Positions 26,519-35,721 of a DNA stretch of 39,071 bases are shown here, in pieces; the stretch's first letter is position 1, and each line of letters begins with the position of its first letter. Below the pieces are notes generated by a model. That model had not been told where the DNA came from and did not search any database. It worked only from the letters and a program-made list of their open reading frames with translations. Where the stretch lies: assembly GCA_947453465.1 (NCBI GenBank), contig CANGGL010000011.1:1-39071 (forward strand). The letters are read 5' to 3'. Made by a program: the position numbers and the translations under genes. Source of the DNA: Microbacteriaceae bacterium. Lineage in GTDB: Bacteria > Actinomycetota > Actinomycetes > Actinomycetales > Microbacteriaceae.

Positions 26519-27705
26519 GCAGCAGCCTTGACGTTGCCGGCACCGCTGGCGAAGATGGCCGCGATGCACAAGAAGCCGGCAATCACGTAGAACATGTTGG
26601 TGACGCCCCAGGCCTGGCCTAAGAAACCGAGCAGTGGTGGGCCAACCAAGAAGGCTAGGTAACCGGAACTCGCCACGAAGGCCACCTTTCGAGCAGAGTT
26701 TTCACCCTCGCCGGCCGCCGATAGAAACAACGGGAACCCCAGGGCAACTCCACAGCCCCAAAGAGCGGCACCGATGAAGGCCGCATAAATGTTGTGCGAC
26801 AAGATGATTAGCAATAGGCCGGCAACTCCGGTGAAGGCGCAAACCTGAAGCACGCGGGCCTTGCCAAACTTATCGGCCAGGTTGCCACCAAAGAAACGGG
26901 TTAGGGTCATCGCTGCCAACAAGATGGCATAACCAATGCCGGCAACAGTCGCCGTCTGGTCGAAGTCATCGACGATGGCGATGGTGAGCCAGTCATTTGA
27001 AGCACCTTCGGCGAGGGTAATGCCCAAGATTCCGATGGCCAAGAACAGCACGGTTCGGTCCTTCCAGATGGCAACCTTTGGTTCGCGCGTGGTCACTACA
27101 TCCTTGTGCCTTGCCTCGATGCCGGTGCCGGTTGGCAGAAAGCGGGCGGTTAGGGCTGGGATGGCAATGGTGATCAGTGCCAAGACTGACATTTGAGTCA
27201 ACAGGTCAAATTTGAATTGGCTGGCCAGCGTGCCAATGCCGGCGCCCACGAATGTTCCAATCGAGAAAGCCGCGTGCATCTTTGGCAGTGCTGTCTTGCC
27301 GGTTGCAGTTTCGATGGCCGAGCCATCCACATTGATGCCAACATCGGCGATGCCCATGCCGAGGCCCGCAAACAGTGCCATAGCGGCATAGCCGATCGGG
27401 CTGTGGTTGACGATGAACAGGGTTTCACCAAAGAGGCCAAGGGTGACTATGAGGCAACCAGCCACGATGGCCGACTTGGTGCCGAATCGCGCGATCACGC
27501 GCCCTGCCTGGGTAACCGAAGTAATGGCGCCGATTGAACCGAAGAACAAAATGATGCCCAGCTCAGCCGTGGTGACATGAACCAGCTCACGAACCAGCGG
27601 CAAGCGCACCATCAGTGCTGCAGGGGCAAGCCCAAAAATGAAGAAATAAACCAGGATGGAGGTGTGCCAAGCCTTGACGTTCGTGGCCGCTGAAGTGGTG
27701 GTCAT
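26515..27705 (-). CDS. MFS transporter (YbjJ-like)
   Basis: A 396-residue major facilitator superfamily permease with about 12 membrane helices. The segment MGIADVGINVDGSAIE and the following KMHAAFSIGTFVGAG are characteristic of the YbjJ-like group. Substrate is unknown. The start is placed at ATG 27705 because TAAACT ends six bases upstream, implying a leaderless message; a GTG one codon earlier would fall into that spacer. The gene converges on the ABM gene with a four-base overlap. Confidence 0.85.
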   Translation of the reverse strand: MTTTSAATNVKAWHTSILVYFFIFGLAPAALMVRLPLVRELVHVTTAELGIILFFGSIGAITSVTQAGRVIARFGTKSAIVAGCLIVTLGLFGETLFIVNHSPIGYAAMALFAGLGMGIADVGINVDGSAIETATGKTALPKMHAAFSIGTFVGAGIGTLASQFKFDLLTQMSVLALITIAIPALTARFLPTGTGIEARHKDVVTTREPKVAIWKDRTVLFLAIGILGITLAEGASNDWLTIAIVDDFDQTATVAGIGYAILLAAMTLTRFFGGNLADKFGKARVLQVCAFTGVAGLLLIILSHNIYAAFIGAALWGCGVALGFPLFLSAAGEGENSARKVAFVASSGYLAFLVGPPLLGFLGQAWGVTNMFYVIAGFLCIAAIFASGAGNVKAAA

Positions 27706-27711
27706 CACGCC

Positions 27712-27717
27712 AGTTTA
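27712..27717 (-). promoter_or_regulatory. -10 element for leaderless MFS transcript
   Basis: On the minus strand TAAACT (27717-27712) ends six bases before the ATG at 27705, with no Shine-Dalgarno. Confidence 0.6.
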
Positions 27718-27817
27718 GGCGGATGCAAATACCTATCGCGTGATTGGTATGTGACGATTTGGCAACGCTTGGGGTTTGCCGAGGAATTTGGACAAAACTG
27801 TGCGCGGAAGATTTAAC

Positions 27818-27823
27818 TAGATT
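27818..27823 (+). promoter_or_regulatory. -10 element upstream of the glutathione peroxidase gene
   Basis: TAGATT ends six bases before an in-frame TTG at 27830 and 18 bases before the likely ATG at 27842. The message would be leaderless on TTG or have a leader of about 12 bases. Confidence 0.45.
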
Positions 27824-27841
27824 TGCCGGTTGACTGTGAAC

Positions 27842-28324
27842 ATGAGCATTCCAAACGCAGAACTAACCATGTTGGATGGCACCAAAGCCAACTTCACCGA
27901 CTTCGCTGGCAAGACCATCCTGGTGGTCAACGTTGCCTCGCGCTGCGGCCTAAGCCCGCAGTATGAAGCGCTAGAGGCGCTGCAGAAGAAGTATGCCGAC
28001 CGTGGATTCATGGTGCTTGGTGTGCCATCGGGACAGTTCATGCAAGAGCTCAAAAACAGTGATGACATCGCCGAGTATTGCTCGATGACCTGGGGAGTGA
28101 CCTTCCCAATGACAGAGAAAACCCCGGTTAATGGCCGCGGCCGCCACCCGCTCTATAAGGAACTGGTCAAGACCAAGGATGCGCACGGCCTCGCCGGGCC
28201 AATCATGTGGAACTTCGAGAAGTTCTTGGTGCTGCCAAATGGGGAGATTCACCGCTTCAGACCAACCACCAAGCCGGATGCCCCTGAAATTGTTGAGCTG
28301 ATTGAGGCAAACCTAGCCAAGTAG
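27842..28324 (+). CDS. Glutathione peroxidase-family thiol peroxidase
   Basis: A 160-residue GPx-fold peroxidase. The peroxidatic cysteine is C35 in NVASRCGLSPQY; Q65, W123 and N124 complete the catalytic tetrad. The usual GFPCNQF segment reads GVPSGQF, so the cysteine at that place is a serine; C80 is another cysteine that could take part. Bacterial members normally use thioredoxin, and trxA/trxB are encoded in this window. The ATG at 27842 gives the standard N-terminus; a TTG at 27830 would add four residues. The neighbouring MFS gene on the minus strand ends 24 bases downstream. Confidence 0.9.
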   Translation: MSIPNAELTMLDGTKANFTDFAGKTILVVNVASRCGLSPQYEALEALQKKYADRGFMVLGVPSGQFMQELKNSDDIAEYCSMTWGVTFPMTEKTPVNGRGRHPLYKELVKTKDAHGLAGPIMWNFEKFLVLPNGEIHRFRPTTKPDAPEIVELIEANLAK

Positions 28325-28348
28325 TTGGCAAACCGAATTTGGCTCCGG

Positions 28349-29533
28349 CTAGAGCCTTATTCGCCAGAGCACGCCGGCTGCGATTAGGCCGAACACACCC
28401 GAAATCAATAGCGGAACCGTGCCGAAGCCGGAACCCAGAGACCAGGCAAGCCCGGCCCAGATGCCGGCGAACAGAATGCCAAAACCGCTTAGGCCCTGCA
28501 GCCGGGCTTGAACCGTCAACTGCTGGTGGTCGCCGGCCAGCTTTGAGACCCAAGACTTTCCGACCACGTCGTTGGCGGCTGCGAAGCCGCCGTAAACCAC
28601 GATGAGGGCAATTGACAACACCCTGTCGCTGGTGAGGCCAAAGCCAATGTAGGCAATGGCAAAGCAGATCAGACCGACGGCGTAGACGTGCTGCGGCTTC
28701 AACTTATCGGCCAGCAAACCAAACGGAAAATTCAACGACGCGTAAGCGATGTTGAAGATCAGGTAGGCGCCAACCACCTCGGTCACTGCCCAGCCCTCTT
28801 GGCTTAGGTGCAACAGCAACAGGGCGTCGGGGAAGTTGGCCAGGGCGAAGAAGGCCAGCAACCAGATGATCCGCTTAAGCCCCGGGGCAAGCTCCTGAGT
28901 GTTCGCCGGGGTTACATCAGCCTTGAGCAGTTTTGCCCTGCGCTTGGTGGCCGGGTCTTGGTCTTTGATGAACAGGACCGCCAATGTCGACAACACCGCC
29001 GGGATAACCGCCACCCACAGAACTTCACGAATGTTGCCATTGAAAGCCGAGAGCAGAGCCAGAGCAAGAATTGGCCCGACAACGGCCCCGGTTGTGTCTG
29101 CGGTTCGGTGAAAGCCAATCACGCGGCCACGGTGTGACTTGTCGATGTTTTGGACCAGGATGGCGTCGCGGGCCGCCGAACGCACGCCCTTGCCGAGACG
29201 GTCAACTACGCGGCCGAGCATGACCACCGGCCAAACCCCAGCTAGAGCAATGATTAGCTTGCCGAGCGCTGCGCCTCCGTACCCCAAGAAAACCATGACC
29301 TTGCGCGGGATCCATCGGTTCATCCAGGCGCTTGAAAGCTTGGTGATTGACATGGCGCCTTCGGCGAAACCTTCGATGGCGCCAACCACGGCCGCCGGTG
29401 CACCCAGCACGGTGTTTAGGAAGATCGGCATGATTGGGTAAAGCATTTCACTGGCCGCGTCTTGAAGCAGAGAAACCCAAGAGATGGCAAACAGGTTGCG
29501 GGTTAGCCAGACCGGACGCTTGGGTTTTCTCAT
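28349..29533 (-). CDS. MFS transporter
   Basis: A 394-residue major facilitator permease with about 12 helices. The loop 2-3 region has GRVVDRLGKGVRSAARDAIL, the GKG-R-RDA pattern of a distinct MFS group, followed by RGRVIGFHRTADTTGAVVGP. Substrate is unknown; efflux is more common than uptake in this group. The gene has its own -10 element six bases before the ATG and no ribosome binding site. It converges on the peroxidase gene and diverges from the DsbA-family gene. Confidence 0.87.
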   Translation of the reverse strand: MRKPKRPVWLTRNLFAISWVSLLQDAASEMLYPIMPIFLNTVLGAPAAVVGAIEGFAEGAMSITKLSSAWMNRWIPRKVMVFLGYGGAALGKLIIALAGVWPVVMLGRVVDRLGKGVRSAARDAILVQNIDKSHRGRVIGFHRTADTTGAVVGPILALALLSAFNGNIREVLWVAVIPAVLSTLAVLFIKDQDPATKRRAKLLKADVTPANTQELAPGLKRIIWLLAFFALANFPDALLLLHLSQEGWAVTEVVGAYLIFNIAYASLNFPFGLLADKLKPQHVYAVGLICFAIAYIGFGLTSDRVLSIALIVVYGGFAAANDVVGKSWVSKLAGDHQQLTVQARLQGLSGFGILFAGIWAGLAWSLGSGFGTVPLLISGVFGLIAAGVLWRIRL

Positions 29534-29539
29534 GCTCTG

Positions 29540-29545
29540 AGTTTA
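29540..29545 (-). promoter_or_regulatory. -10 element for leaderless MFS transcript
   Basis: On the minus strand TAAACT (29545-29540) ends six bases before the ATG at 29533, with no Shine-Dalgarno. Confidence 0.6.
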
Positions 29546-29592
29546 GGGAGGTGCGTGGACTTTTCAACGACTCTGTAGGGTTACTTAACATC

Positions 29593-30252
29593 ATGAACGA
29601 ACCAATCAAAATCGACATCTGGTCTGACGTTGCCTGCCCGTGGTGCTACATCGGCAAGCGCAAGCTCGAAAACGCTATCTCGGAATTTTCAAAGCAAGAG
29701 CAGACTGCGCCGATTCAGGTTGAGTATCACGGCTTTTTGCTGAACCCAGACATGCCGGTTGACTACGAGGGCAGCCAGACCGATTATCTCGCCGAGCACA
29801 AGGGCATGCCTCGTGAACAGGTCATCGAGATGACCGAGCGCCTCAAGGGCATCGCTGCCGGGGTTGGTCTGAAATATGACATGGAACACATGCACATGAC
29901 CAACACTGTTTTGGCTCATCAACTGCTGCAGTACGCGAAGACCAAGGGCAAGCAGGTTGAGATGAAGGAGCGCATCATGTCAGCTCACTTCATCGAGGCT
30001 TTGCACGTTGGGCGCATCGATGTCTTGGCTCAGTTGGCCGCTGAAGTTGGCTTAGACCGTGCCGAGGTAATGCGGGTGCTTGAATCGGGCGAGTTTATGC
30101 CGGCGTTTGAGGCAGACATCGCCCAAGCTCGTGCCTATGGCATCAGTGGCGTGCCCTTCTTCGTGATTCAAGGCAAGTATGGAGTGTCTGGAGCACAGAA
30201 TCCAGACGTGTTCGTGAACGCCTTCAACCAGGTTCTCGAAGAGCGCGCCTAG
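29593..30252 (+). CDS. DsbA-family oxidoreductase (FrnE-like)
   Basis: A 219-residue thioredoxin-fold protein with an inserted helical domain. The active site CPWC is at 15-18 in SDVACPWCYIGKRKLE, and the cis-proline loop is GVPFFVI near the C-terminus. There is no signal peptide, so it acts in the cytoplasm, as FrnE-type and 2-hydroxychromene isomerase-like relatives do. The ATG at 29593 gives the normal N-terminus; a longer upstream reading frame runs through the divergent MFS promoter and is rejected. TAGGGT at 29576-29581 may be its -10, giving a leader of only about five bases. The stop is 33 bases from the convergent hutG. Confidence 0.88.
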   Translation: MNEPIKIDIWSDVACPWCYIGKRKLENAISEFSKQEQTAPIQVEYHGFLLNPDMPVDYEGSQTDYLAEHKGMPREQVIEMTERLKGIAAGVGLKYDMEHMHMTNTVLAHQLLQYAKTKGKQVEMKERIMSAHFIEALHVGRIDVLAQLAAEVGLDRAEVMRVLESGEFMPAFEADIAQARAYGISGVPFFVIQGKYGVSGAQNPDVFVNAFNQVLEERA

Positions 30253-30285
30253 TCAAGGCGGGCGAGGAACTCTCCGCGCCTGCGC

Positions 30286-31179
30286 TTAGCTTGCTGAAAG
30301 CCGACCGGCAGCGAGTTCGAGGATGCCCAGTGCGGCCAGTCGAACTGTTCTTCCATCGGCCGAGTCGATGCTTGCATCAATTTCGGTGAAGTCAACCGAA
30401 CGAACCTGTGAATAACGGCCGGCTTCGAAGGCCAGTTGGCGAAACTCGTCAGCGCTGATGCCACCGGGTGCAGCAGCCGGGCAGGCTGGCACCACACTGC
30501 GGTCACAGACATCGACATCGAAGTCAACGTGCACCGGGCCACCGGCGGCACCGGCGATTGAAACTGCCTCTGCCATCACATCTGCCATAGATCGGTCTCG
30601 AAGCGCAGACCGTGGAATGACAAAAATGCCGAACTCTTTTGCCCTGGCCGCATAGGCCGGTGAGTTGGAGAAGTCGGCGATGCCAATCTGCACGATGCGT
30701 CGGCCGTCGAGCCCAAGTTCATCGACCAGCCGTCGAACCGGTGAGCCGTTGCTGACCCCATCGCGCAGGTCGTGATGAGCGTCGAGGGTAATCAGCCCGG
30801 CGGTTTCAACCTTGCTGCCGAAAACCCCGCGGGCCATGGCAAAAGTCACCGAGTTATCGCCGCCGAGGCCAATCGCCAAGCCTGAACGAGCCGAAACCTC
30901 TGACGCCAACTGACTGGTTCTGGCCTCGCCCGCCTCAGAATCAGGGTCGGTGACATCGCCAAAATCGGCGAAAGACAAGGCGGCTACATCGGTTTCGGTT
31001 GACCAGTTATACGTGGAGTAGCGCTGAAGTGCGGCACGGATGGCGGCCGGAGTGGTGTGAGCATTGGTGGCTGAGATCGAGGTGAGGTGCGCCGGGATGC
31101 CCATCAGGCCGAGGTCGTAGTTTGCATCGCCCACCGGCTCTAACCAAGCCGAGGCCCGGGGCCAAAGAAGATCCTCCAT
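30286..31179 (-). CDS. hutG: Formimidoylglutamase / ureohydrolase-family protein
   Basis: A 297-residue arginase-fold hydrolase, placed as HutG because it closes the hutUIH cluster; HutG splits formimidoylglutamate to glutamate and formamide. Metal-binding motifs are DAHHDLRDG at 133-141 (D133, H135, D137) and DFDVDVCD at 219-226 (D221, D223). The usual metal-ligand histidine in GGDHS is an asparagine here (GGDNS, N109), which deserves attention. The ATG shares one base with the hutH stop (TAATG), so it is translationally coupled. Confidence 0.85.
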   Translation of the reverse strand: MEDLLWPRASAWLEPVGDANYDLGLMGIPAHLTSISATNAHTTPAAIRAALQRYSTYNWSTETDVAALSFADFGDVTDPDSEAGEARTSQLASEVSARSGLAIGLGGDNSVTFAMARGVFGSKVETAGLITLDAHHDLRDGVSNGSPVRRLVDELGLDGRRIVQIGIADFSNSPAYAARAKEFGIFVIPRSALRDRSMADVMAEAVSIAGAAGGPVHVDFDVDVCDRSVVPACPAAAPGGISADEFRQLAFEAGRYSQVRSVDFTEIDASIDSADGRTVRLAALGILELAAGRLSAS

Positions 31180-32678
31180 TAGTGCTTGAGCAGTTCTGCT
31201 GCGGCCTCGAGCTCGGGGGCCAAGAATCGGTCTGGGCCATTGCCCGGAACCACCTGACGAAGGCGGGCAATCAAGGCGGCGGTCACCGGGGCCGGCTGGT
31301 GTGGCGCGCGGCTCTCAACCGCGCGAGCGGCAGCGGTCAGCTCCACGGCCAGGATCATGCGAAGGTTATCGACAACCTTGCGCAGTTTGCGCCCGGCATG
31401 CCAACCCATCGAAACGTGGTCTTCTTGCATGGCTGATGATGGGATGCTGTCAACCGAAGCCGGGTTGGCCAGACGCTTGTTTTCAGAAACCAAACCGGCC
31501 TGGGTGTACTGGGCAATCATCAGACCGCTATCGACACCGGCATCGTGCGCCAAGAACGGGTTCAGCCCAGATGAGCGGTTTTTGTCGAGCATTCTGTCGG
31601 TTCGGCGCTCTGACATCGAGCCAAGGTCGGTGGCCGGGATGGCCAAGAAATCAAGGATGTAGGCAACCGGTGCGCCGTGGAAGTTTCCGTTTGAGGTGAC
31701 CTCACCCGACTCAAGAACCACCGGGTTGTCGATGGCGGCGGCTAGCTCGCGGCCGGCAACCATCGATGCATAGGTGACGGTGTCACGAAGACCACCGGTG
31801 ACCTGTGGGGCGCAGCGCAGTGAGTAGGCGTCTTGAACCTTGTTGTCGCCGACGCGGTGGGATGCCACGATTTCGGAGCCGGCCATGGCGTTGAACATGT
31901 TGGCGGCACTGGTTGCCTGGCCAGGGTGCGGGCGCAAGTCGTGGTGCAACTCGGCACGGAAGACCTGGTCGGTGCCCATTAGGCCTTCGACGCTCATCGC
32001 CGCGATCACATCGGCATAGTCGGCCAAACGCTCAAGGTCGGCGATTGCGAGGATGGCCATGCCGAGCATGCCATCGGTGCCGTTGATTAGCGCCAGACCT
32101 TCTTTTTCACGCAGTTCAACCGGCGCGATGCCAGCCTCGGCCAGCAGGTCGGCAACCGGGCGCTCGGTGCCAGCTGCAGCGAATGCGCGACCCTCACCCA
32201 TGACCACGAGGGCGCAGTGGGCAAGGGGAGCCAGGTCACCCGAGCAGCCGAGTGAGCCGAATTCGTGAACATAAGGGGTGATGCCGGCGTTCAAAATAGC
32301 GGCCATGGTCTGAGCAACAATCGGGCGGGCGCCGGTGCGGCCACTGGCCAGGGTCTTCAGACGCAGCAACATCAGTGCGCGAACAACCTCGCGCTCAACC
32401 GGGGCACCCATGCCAGCAGCGTGTGAGCGAACCAGAGACTTTTGCAACTGAACGCGGTCTTCGATGGCGATGTGGCGGTTGGCGAGAGCGCCGAAGCCGG
32501 TCGAGATGCCATAGACCGGGGTTTCACCGTTGGCCAGTGCCTCGATGTGCTCGCGAGTCTTGGCCATGCCGGCTAGCGCCTGATCAGAAATCACAATCTT
32601 TGCATCGTGGCGGGCAACGGCAATCACATCGGCCGCGGTCATGCCGGCTGAATTGATGGTCACGGTCTGGTTAGTCAT
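31179..32678 (-). CDS. hutH: Histidine ammonia-lyase
   Basis: A 499-residue lyase that converts L-histidine to urocanate and ammonia, the first step of the Hut pathway. The self-forming MIO cofactor triad is C145-S146-G147 in [14 protein letters not shown], with cysteine in place of the more common alanine. The N-terminal catalytic loop YGISTGFG is at 56-63. The start is placed at ATG 32678; a longer frame from 32738 would add 20 residues inside hutI. The ATG overlaps the hutI stop by eight bases. Confidence 0.96.
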   Translation of the reverse strand: MTNQTVTINSAGMTAADVIAVARHDAKIVISDQALAGMAKTREHIEALANGETPVYGISTGFGALANRHIAIEDRVQLQKSLVRSHAAGMGAPVEREVVRALMLLRLKTLASGRTGARPIVAQTMAAILNAGITPYVHEFGSLGCSGDLAPLAHCALVVMGEGRAFAAAGTERPVADLLAEAGIAPVELREKEGLALINGTDGMLGMAILAIADLERLADYADVIAAMSVEGLMGTDQVFRAELHHDLRPHPGQATSAANMFNAMAGSEIVASHRVGDNKVQDAYSLRCAPQVTGGLRDTVTYASMVAGRELAAAIDNPVVLESGEVTSNGNFHGAPVAYILDFLAIPATDLGSMSERRTDRMLDKNRSSGLNPFLAHDAGVDSGLMIAQYTQAGLVSENKRLANPASVDSIPSSAMQEDHVSMGWHAGRKLRKVVDNLRMILAVELTAAARAVESRAPHQPAPVTAALIARLRQVVPGNGPDRFLAPELEAAAELLKH

Positions 32679-33942
32679 TTGAGTGCCCTTGCTTGCCAAA
32701 CCCAAAGTGGTTGGCTGAATCGATGTGGTTTGGTGCAATTTGCTTGCCGCCCCGCCAGGTTTGACCGATGAGGTTCACGCCTGGGCGATAGGCAAGGTGT
32801 TGGTGAGATGGTGCGTTGAGAATGACAAAATCTGCGGCGGCCCCGAGGCCCAGGTGGCCAACATCGCTGCGGCGAAGGGCGGCTGCGCCACCGGCGGTTG
32901 CCGACCAAAGTGCCTCGGCCGGGGTCATGCCCATGTCGCGAACGGCAACGGCCATGCAAAAAGGCATCGATGTGGTGTAGCTCGACCCAGGGTTGCAGTC
33001 GGTGGCCAGGGCCACGGTTGCTCCGGCATCAATCAGCCGGCGAGCATCTGGGTATGGCGAGCGGGTTGAGAACTCGGCACCCGGCAGCAGGGTAGCGACG
33101 GTGTTCGAGCCGGCCAGCAGCTCAATGTCTTTATCGTTCAGGTGGGTGCAGTGGTCGGCCGAAGCACAGTCAAGTTCAACGGCAAGTTCAATGGCACCGA
33201 TGTTGCTGAGCTGATTGGCATGGATGCGCGGGGCTAGGCCGGCGGCAACCCCGGCGGTCAAAATCTCCCGCGCCTGGTCAACATCAAAGGCCCCGCGGTC
33301 ACAAAAAACGTCAATCCACTTCGAGTGTTTGGCCGCCCCGGCAAGCATCTCGCCGACTACCAGGCCAACATAATCATCGGCACCGGTGCGCCCATTCGAG
33401 CCAACTCCACGGTCGGCATACTCGGCCGGCACCACGTGTGCGCCCAAGAATGTGGTTTCGGTGGTGTGAGCCGAGGAAATGCGCAGCGCGCGAGCTTCGT
33501 CGTCAACAGTCAGCCCATAGCCACTCTTGGTTTCAAAGGTCGTGATGCCGCTGGCGTGCATCTCGGCAACCAGGCGGCGAAGGTTCTCAGTCAGTTCTTC
33601 ATCGGTGGCTGCACGGGTTGCCGCGACGGTGGTCTTGATTCCGCCGGCCGTATAGGCCTTGCCTTCCATCCGTGCCGAGAATTCAGCGGCTCGGTCACCG
33701 GCAAACATCAGGTGCGCGTGTGAATCAACAAATCCAGGGATGATTGCGCGGCCACCAACATCGATGCGGGAATCGGCGTCAGGCAGATCGGCCGAACGGC
33801 CAACCCAGGCAACCCTGCCGTGCTCAATGACTATGCCGGCCGCATTGGCGCCGGTGCCACCGAGCTCACCGATTTTACCGTCGCCGAGCGACTCGTCATT
33901 AGTGACGAGTGACCCGATGTTGGCAAATGCGGCGCTGCTCAC
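32671..33942 (-). CDS. hutI: Imidazolonepropionase
   Basis: A 423-residue amidohydrolase that opens the imidazolone ring to give N-formimidoyl-L-glutamate, step three of the pathway. Metal-binding H75 and H77 lie in [13 protein letters not shown], with further conserved blocks [13 protein letters not shown] and [12 protein letters not shown] and a late aspartate in [10 protein letters not shown]. It starts with GTG at 33942, nine bases after hutU. Length is normal. It is co-transcribed with hutU, hutH and hutG. Confidence 0.95.
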   Translation of the reverse strand: MSSAAFANIGSLVTNDESLGDGKIGELGGTGANAAGIVIEHGRVAWVGRSADLPDADSRIDVGGRAIIPGFVDSHAHLMFAGDRAAEFSARMEGKAYTAGGIKTTVAATRAATDEELTENLRRLVAEMHASGITTFETKSGYGLTVDDEARALRISSAHTTETTFLGAHVVPAEYADRGVGSNGRTGADDYVGLVVGEMLAGAAKHSKWIDVFCDRGAFDVDQAREILTAGVAAGLAPRIHANQLSNIGAIELAVELDCASADHCTHLNDKDIELLAGSNTVATLLPGAEFSTRSPYPDARRLIDAGATVALATDCNPGSSYTTSMPFCMAVAVRDMGMTPAEALWSATAGGAAALRRSDVGHLGLGAAADFVILNAPSHQHLAYRPGVNLIGQTWRGGKQIAPNHIDSANHFGFGKQGHSND

Positions 33943-33951
33943 AAATCGAAC

Positions 33952-35616
33952 CTATGCGATATCGAGCATCGGAATGTGCACGTGCTTGTGACGAGCAACT
34001 TCCTTGGCGATGTCGTATCCGGCATCGGCGTGACGGATGACACCCATACCCGGGTCATTGGTCAGCACTCGATTGATCTTTTCGGCAGCCAGAGCGGTTC
34101 CATCGGCAACGATGACCTGGCCGGCGTGAATCGAACGACCCATGCCAACGCCGCCACCGTGGTGCAGTGAAACCCATGAAGCGCCAGAGGCAACGTTCAG
34201 CATTGCGTTCAAGATCGGCCAGTCGGCAATCGCATCCGAGCCATCGAGCATTGCTTCGGTCTCGCGGTAAGGTGAGGCAACCGAGCCGCAGTCTAGGTGG
34301 TCGCGGCCGATCACGATCGGGGCCGAAACCTCTCCACTTGCGACCAGGTCGTTGAACACGGCACCAGCCTTTTCGCGCTCGCCGTAGCCAAGCCAGCAGA
34401 TGCGGGCGGGCAGACCCTGGAACTCGACGCGCTCCTGAGCCATCTTTATCCAGCGATGTAGGTGCTTGTTCTCAGGGAACAACTCAAGAATGGCCTGGTC
34501 GGTGCGGTAGATGTCTTTCGGGTCACCCGATAGCGCGACCCAACGGAACGGGCCCTTACCCTCGCAGAACAGTGGGCGAATGTATGCCGGAACAAAGCCG
34601 GGGAAAGCGAACGGACGCTCATAACCACCCTGGCGGGCTTCGTCACGAATCGAGTTGCCATAGTCGAAGACCACCGCACCCTTATCCATGAAGCCAACCA
34701 TCGCTTCAACGTGACGGGCCATCGACTCTTGTGAGCGCTTGGTGAATTCGGCCGGGTCATCGATGCGGGCCTGGGCAGCATCTTCCAAGTTCATGCCAGC
34801 TGGGATGTAAAACAGCGGGTCATGAGCCGAGGTCTGGTCGGTCACGATGTCGACAGGAACCTCGCGACGAAGCAACTCGGGAACCACGCTGGCAGCGTTG
34901 CCAACTAGGCCGATTGAGATTGCCAACTTTTGGTTCTTAGCCTGGACCGCGCGGTCAATCGCAACATCAAGGTCATCGTAGATCTCATCTAGGTAGCGGT
35001 CGGCTAGGCGACGGCGAAGTCTTGATTCATCGATGTCGATGATGAGGCAGGTGCCCTCGTTCATGGTGACGGCTAGTGGCTGAGCGCCACCCATGCCACC
35101 GCAGCCTGCGGTAACGGTCAAGGTGCCGGCCAAGGTGCCGCCGAAGTCCTTCTCGGCGACCGCTGCGAAGGTTTCATAGGTGCCCTGCAAAATGCCCTGG
35201 GTGCCAATGTAGATCCATGAGCCGGCGGTCATCTGGCCATACATGGTCAGGCCTAAGTGCTCTAGGCGGCGGAACTCAGGCCAGTTGGCCCAGTCGCCGA
35301 CCAGGTTTGAGTTGGCGAGCAGCACGCGCGGTGCCCACTCGTGGGTGCGGAAGACGCCGACCGGCTTGCCCGACTGAACCAACATGGTCTCGTCGTCATC
35401 CAGGTTGGTTAGGGTCTTAACAATTGCATCGAAGCTCGCCCAGTTGCGTGCCGCTTTGCCGGTGCCACCATAAACCACCAGGTTTTCTGGGTGCTCGGCA
35501 ACCGCTGGGTCGAGGTTGTTGTGCAGCATGCGGATGGCCGCCTCTTGGGCCCAGCCCTTGGCGGTGAGATTCGAACCTGTGGCGGCGTGCAGTGGGCCGC
35601 GAGATGAAGTGGTCAT
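33952..35616 (-). CDS. hutU: Urocanate hydratase
   Basis: A 554-residue NAD+-dependent urocanase that turns urocanate into imidazolonepropionate. Conserved blocks include [38 protein letters not shown] and [18 protein letters not shown] with the active-site cysteine. It is the first gene of the hutUIHG operon. TTTTAT, reading as a -10, ends six bases before the ATG, and no ribosome binding site is present. It diverges from the IclR-type regulator gene. Confidence 0.97.
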   Translation of the reverse strand: MTTSSRGPLHAATGSNLTAKGWAQEAAIRMLHNNLDPAVAEHPENLVVYGGTGKAARNWASFDAIVKTLTNLDDDETMLVQSGKPVGVFRTHEWAPRVLLANSNLVGDWANWPEFRRLEHLGLTMYGQMTAGSWIYIGTQGILQGTYETFAAVAEKDFGGTLAGTLTVTAGCGGMGGAQPLAVTMNEGTCLIIDIDESRLRRRLADRYLDEIYDDLDVAIDRAVQAKNQKLAISIGLVGNAASVVPELLRREVPVDIVTDQTSAHDPLFYIPAGMNLEDAAQARIDDPAEFTKRSQESMARHVEAMVGFMDKGAVVFDYGNSIRDEARQGGYERPFAFPGFVPAYIRPLFCEGKGPFRWVALSGDPKDIYRTDQAILELFPENKHLHRWIKMAQERVEFQGLPARICWLGYGEREKAGAVFNDLVASGEVSAPIVIGRDHLDCGSVASPYRETEAMLDGSDAIADWPILNAMLNVASGASWVSLHHGGGVGMGRSIHAGQVIVADGTALAAEKINRVLTNDPGMGVIRHADAGYDIAKEVARHKHVHIPMLDIA

Positions 35617-35622
35617 AGGTCA

Positions 35623-35638
35623 ATAAAACTGGGTTTTA
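35623..35638 (-). promoter_or_regulatory. hutU promoter with overlapping palindrome
   Basis: On the minus strand TTTTAT (35628-35623) ends six bases before the hutU ATG; TTGGCA lies 17 bases upstream as a -35. A perfect inverted repeat TAAAAC-TGG-GTTTTA (35624-35638) covers the -10. It is a good candidate operator for the divergent IclR-type regulator. Confidence 0.55.
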
Positions 35639-35689
35639 GACCGCTTGCCAACGATGTTTTTGGTGCTACTGTCTGAAATACGAGATTTA

Positions 35690-35707
35690 GTTTTGCCGGT
35701 GCAAAAC
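35690..35707. promoter_or_regulatory. Palindromic operator candidate upstream of iclR-type gene
   Basis: GTTTTGC-CGGT-GCAAAAC is a perfect inverted repeat with 7-base arms, ending 14 bases before the regulator start. It shares the AAAAC/GTTTT element with the palindrome over the hutU promoter, though in the opposite arrangement. Autoregulation is plausible. Confidence 0.55.
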
Positions 35708-35721
35708 GCGCAAGGATGAAC

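Noticed and set aside
29434-29592. 53-residue N-terminal extension of the DsbA-family protein
   Set aside because: It runs through the divergent MFS gene and its promoter; the family N-terminus begins at the ATG at 29593.
33325-33723. 132-codon plus-strand reading frame opposite hutI
   Set aside because: The real gene on the other strand has a complete set of imidazolonepropionase motifs; this frame has no recognisable features.
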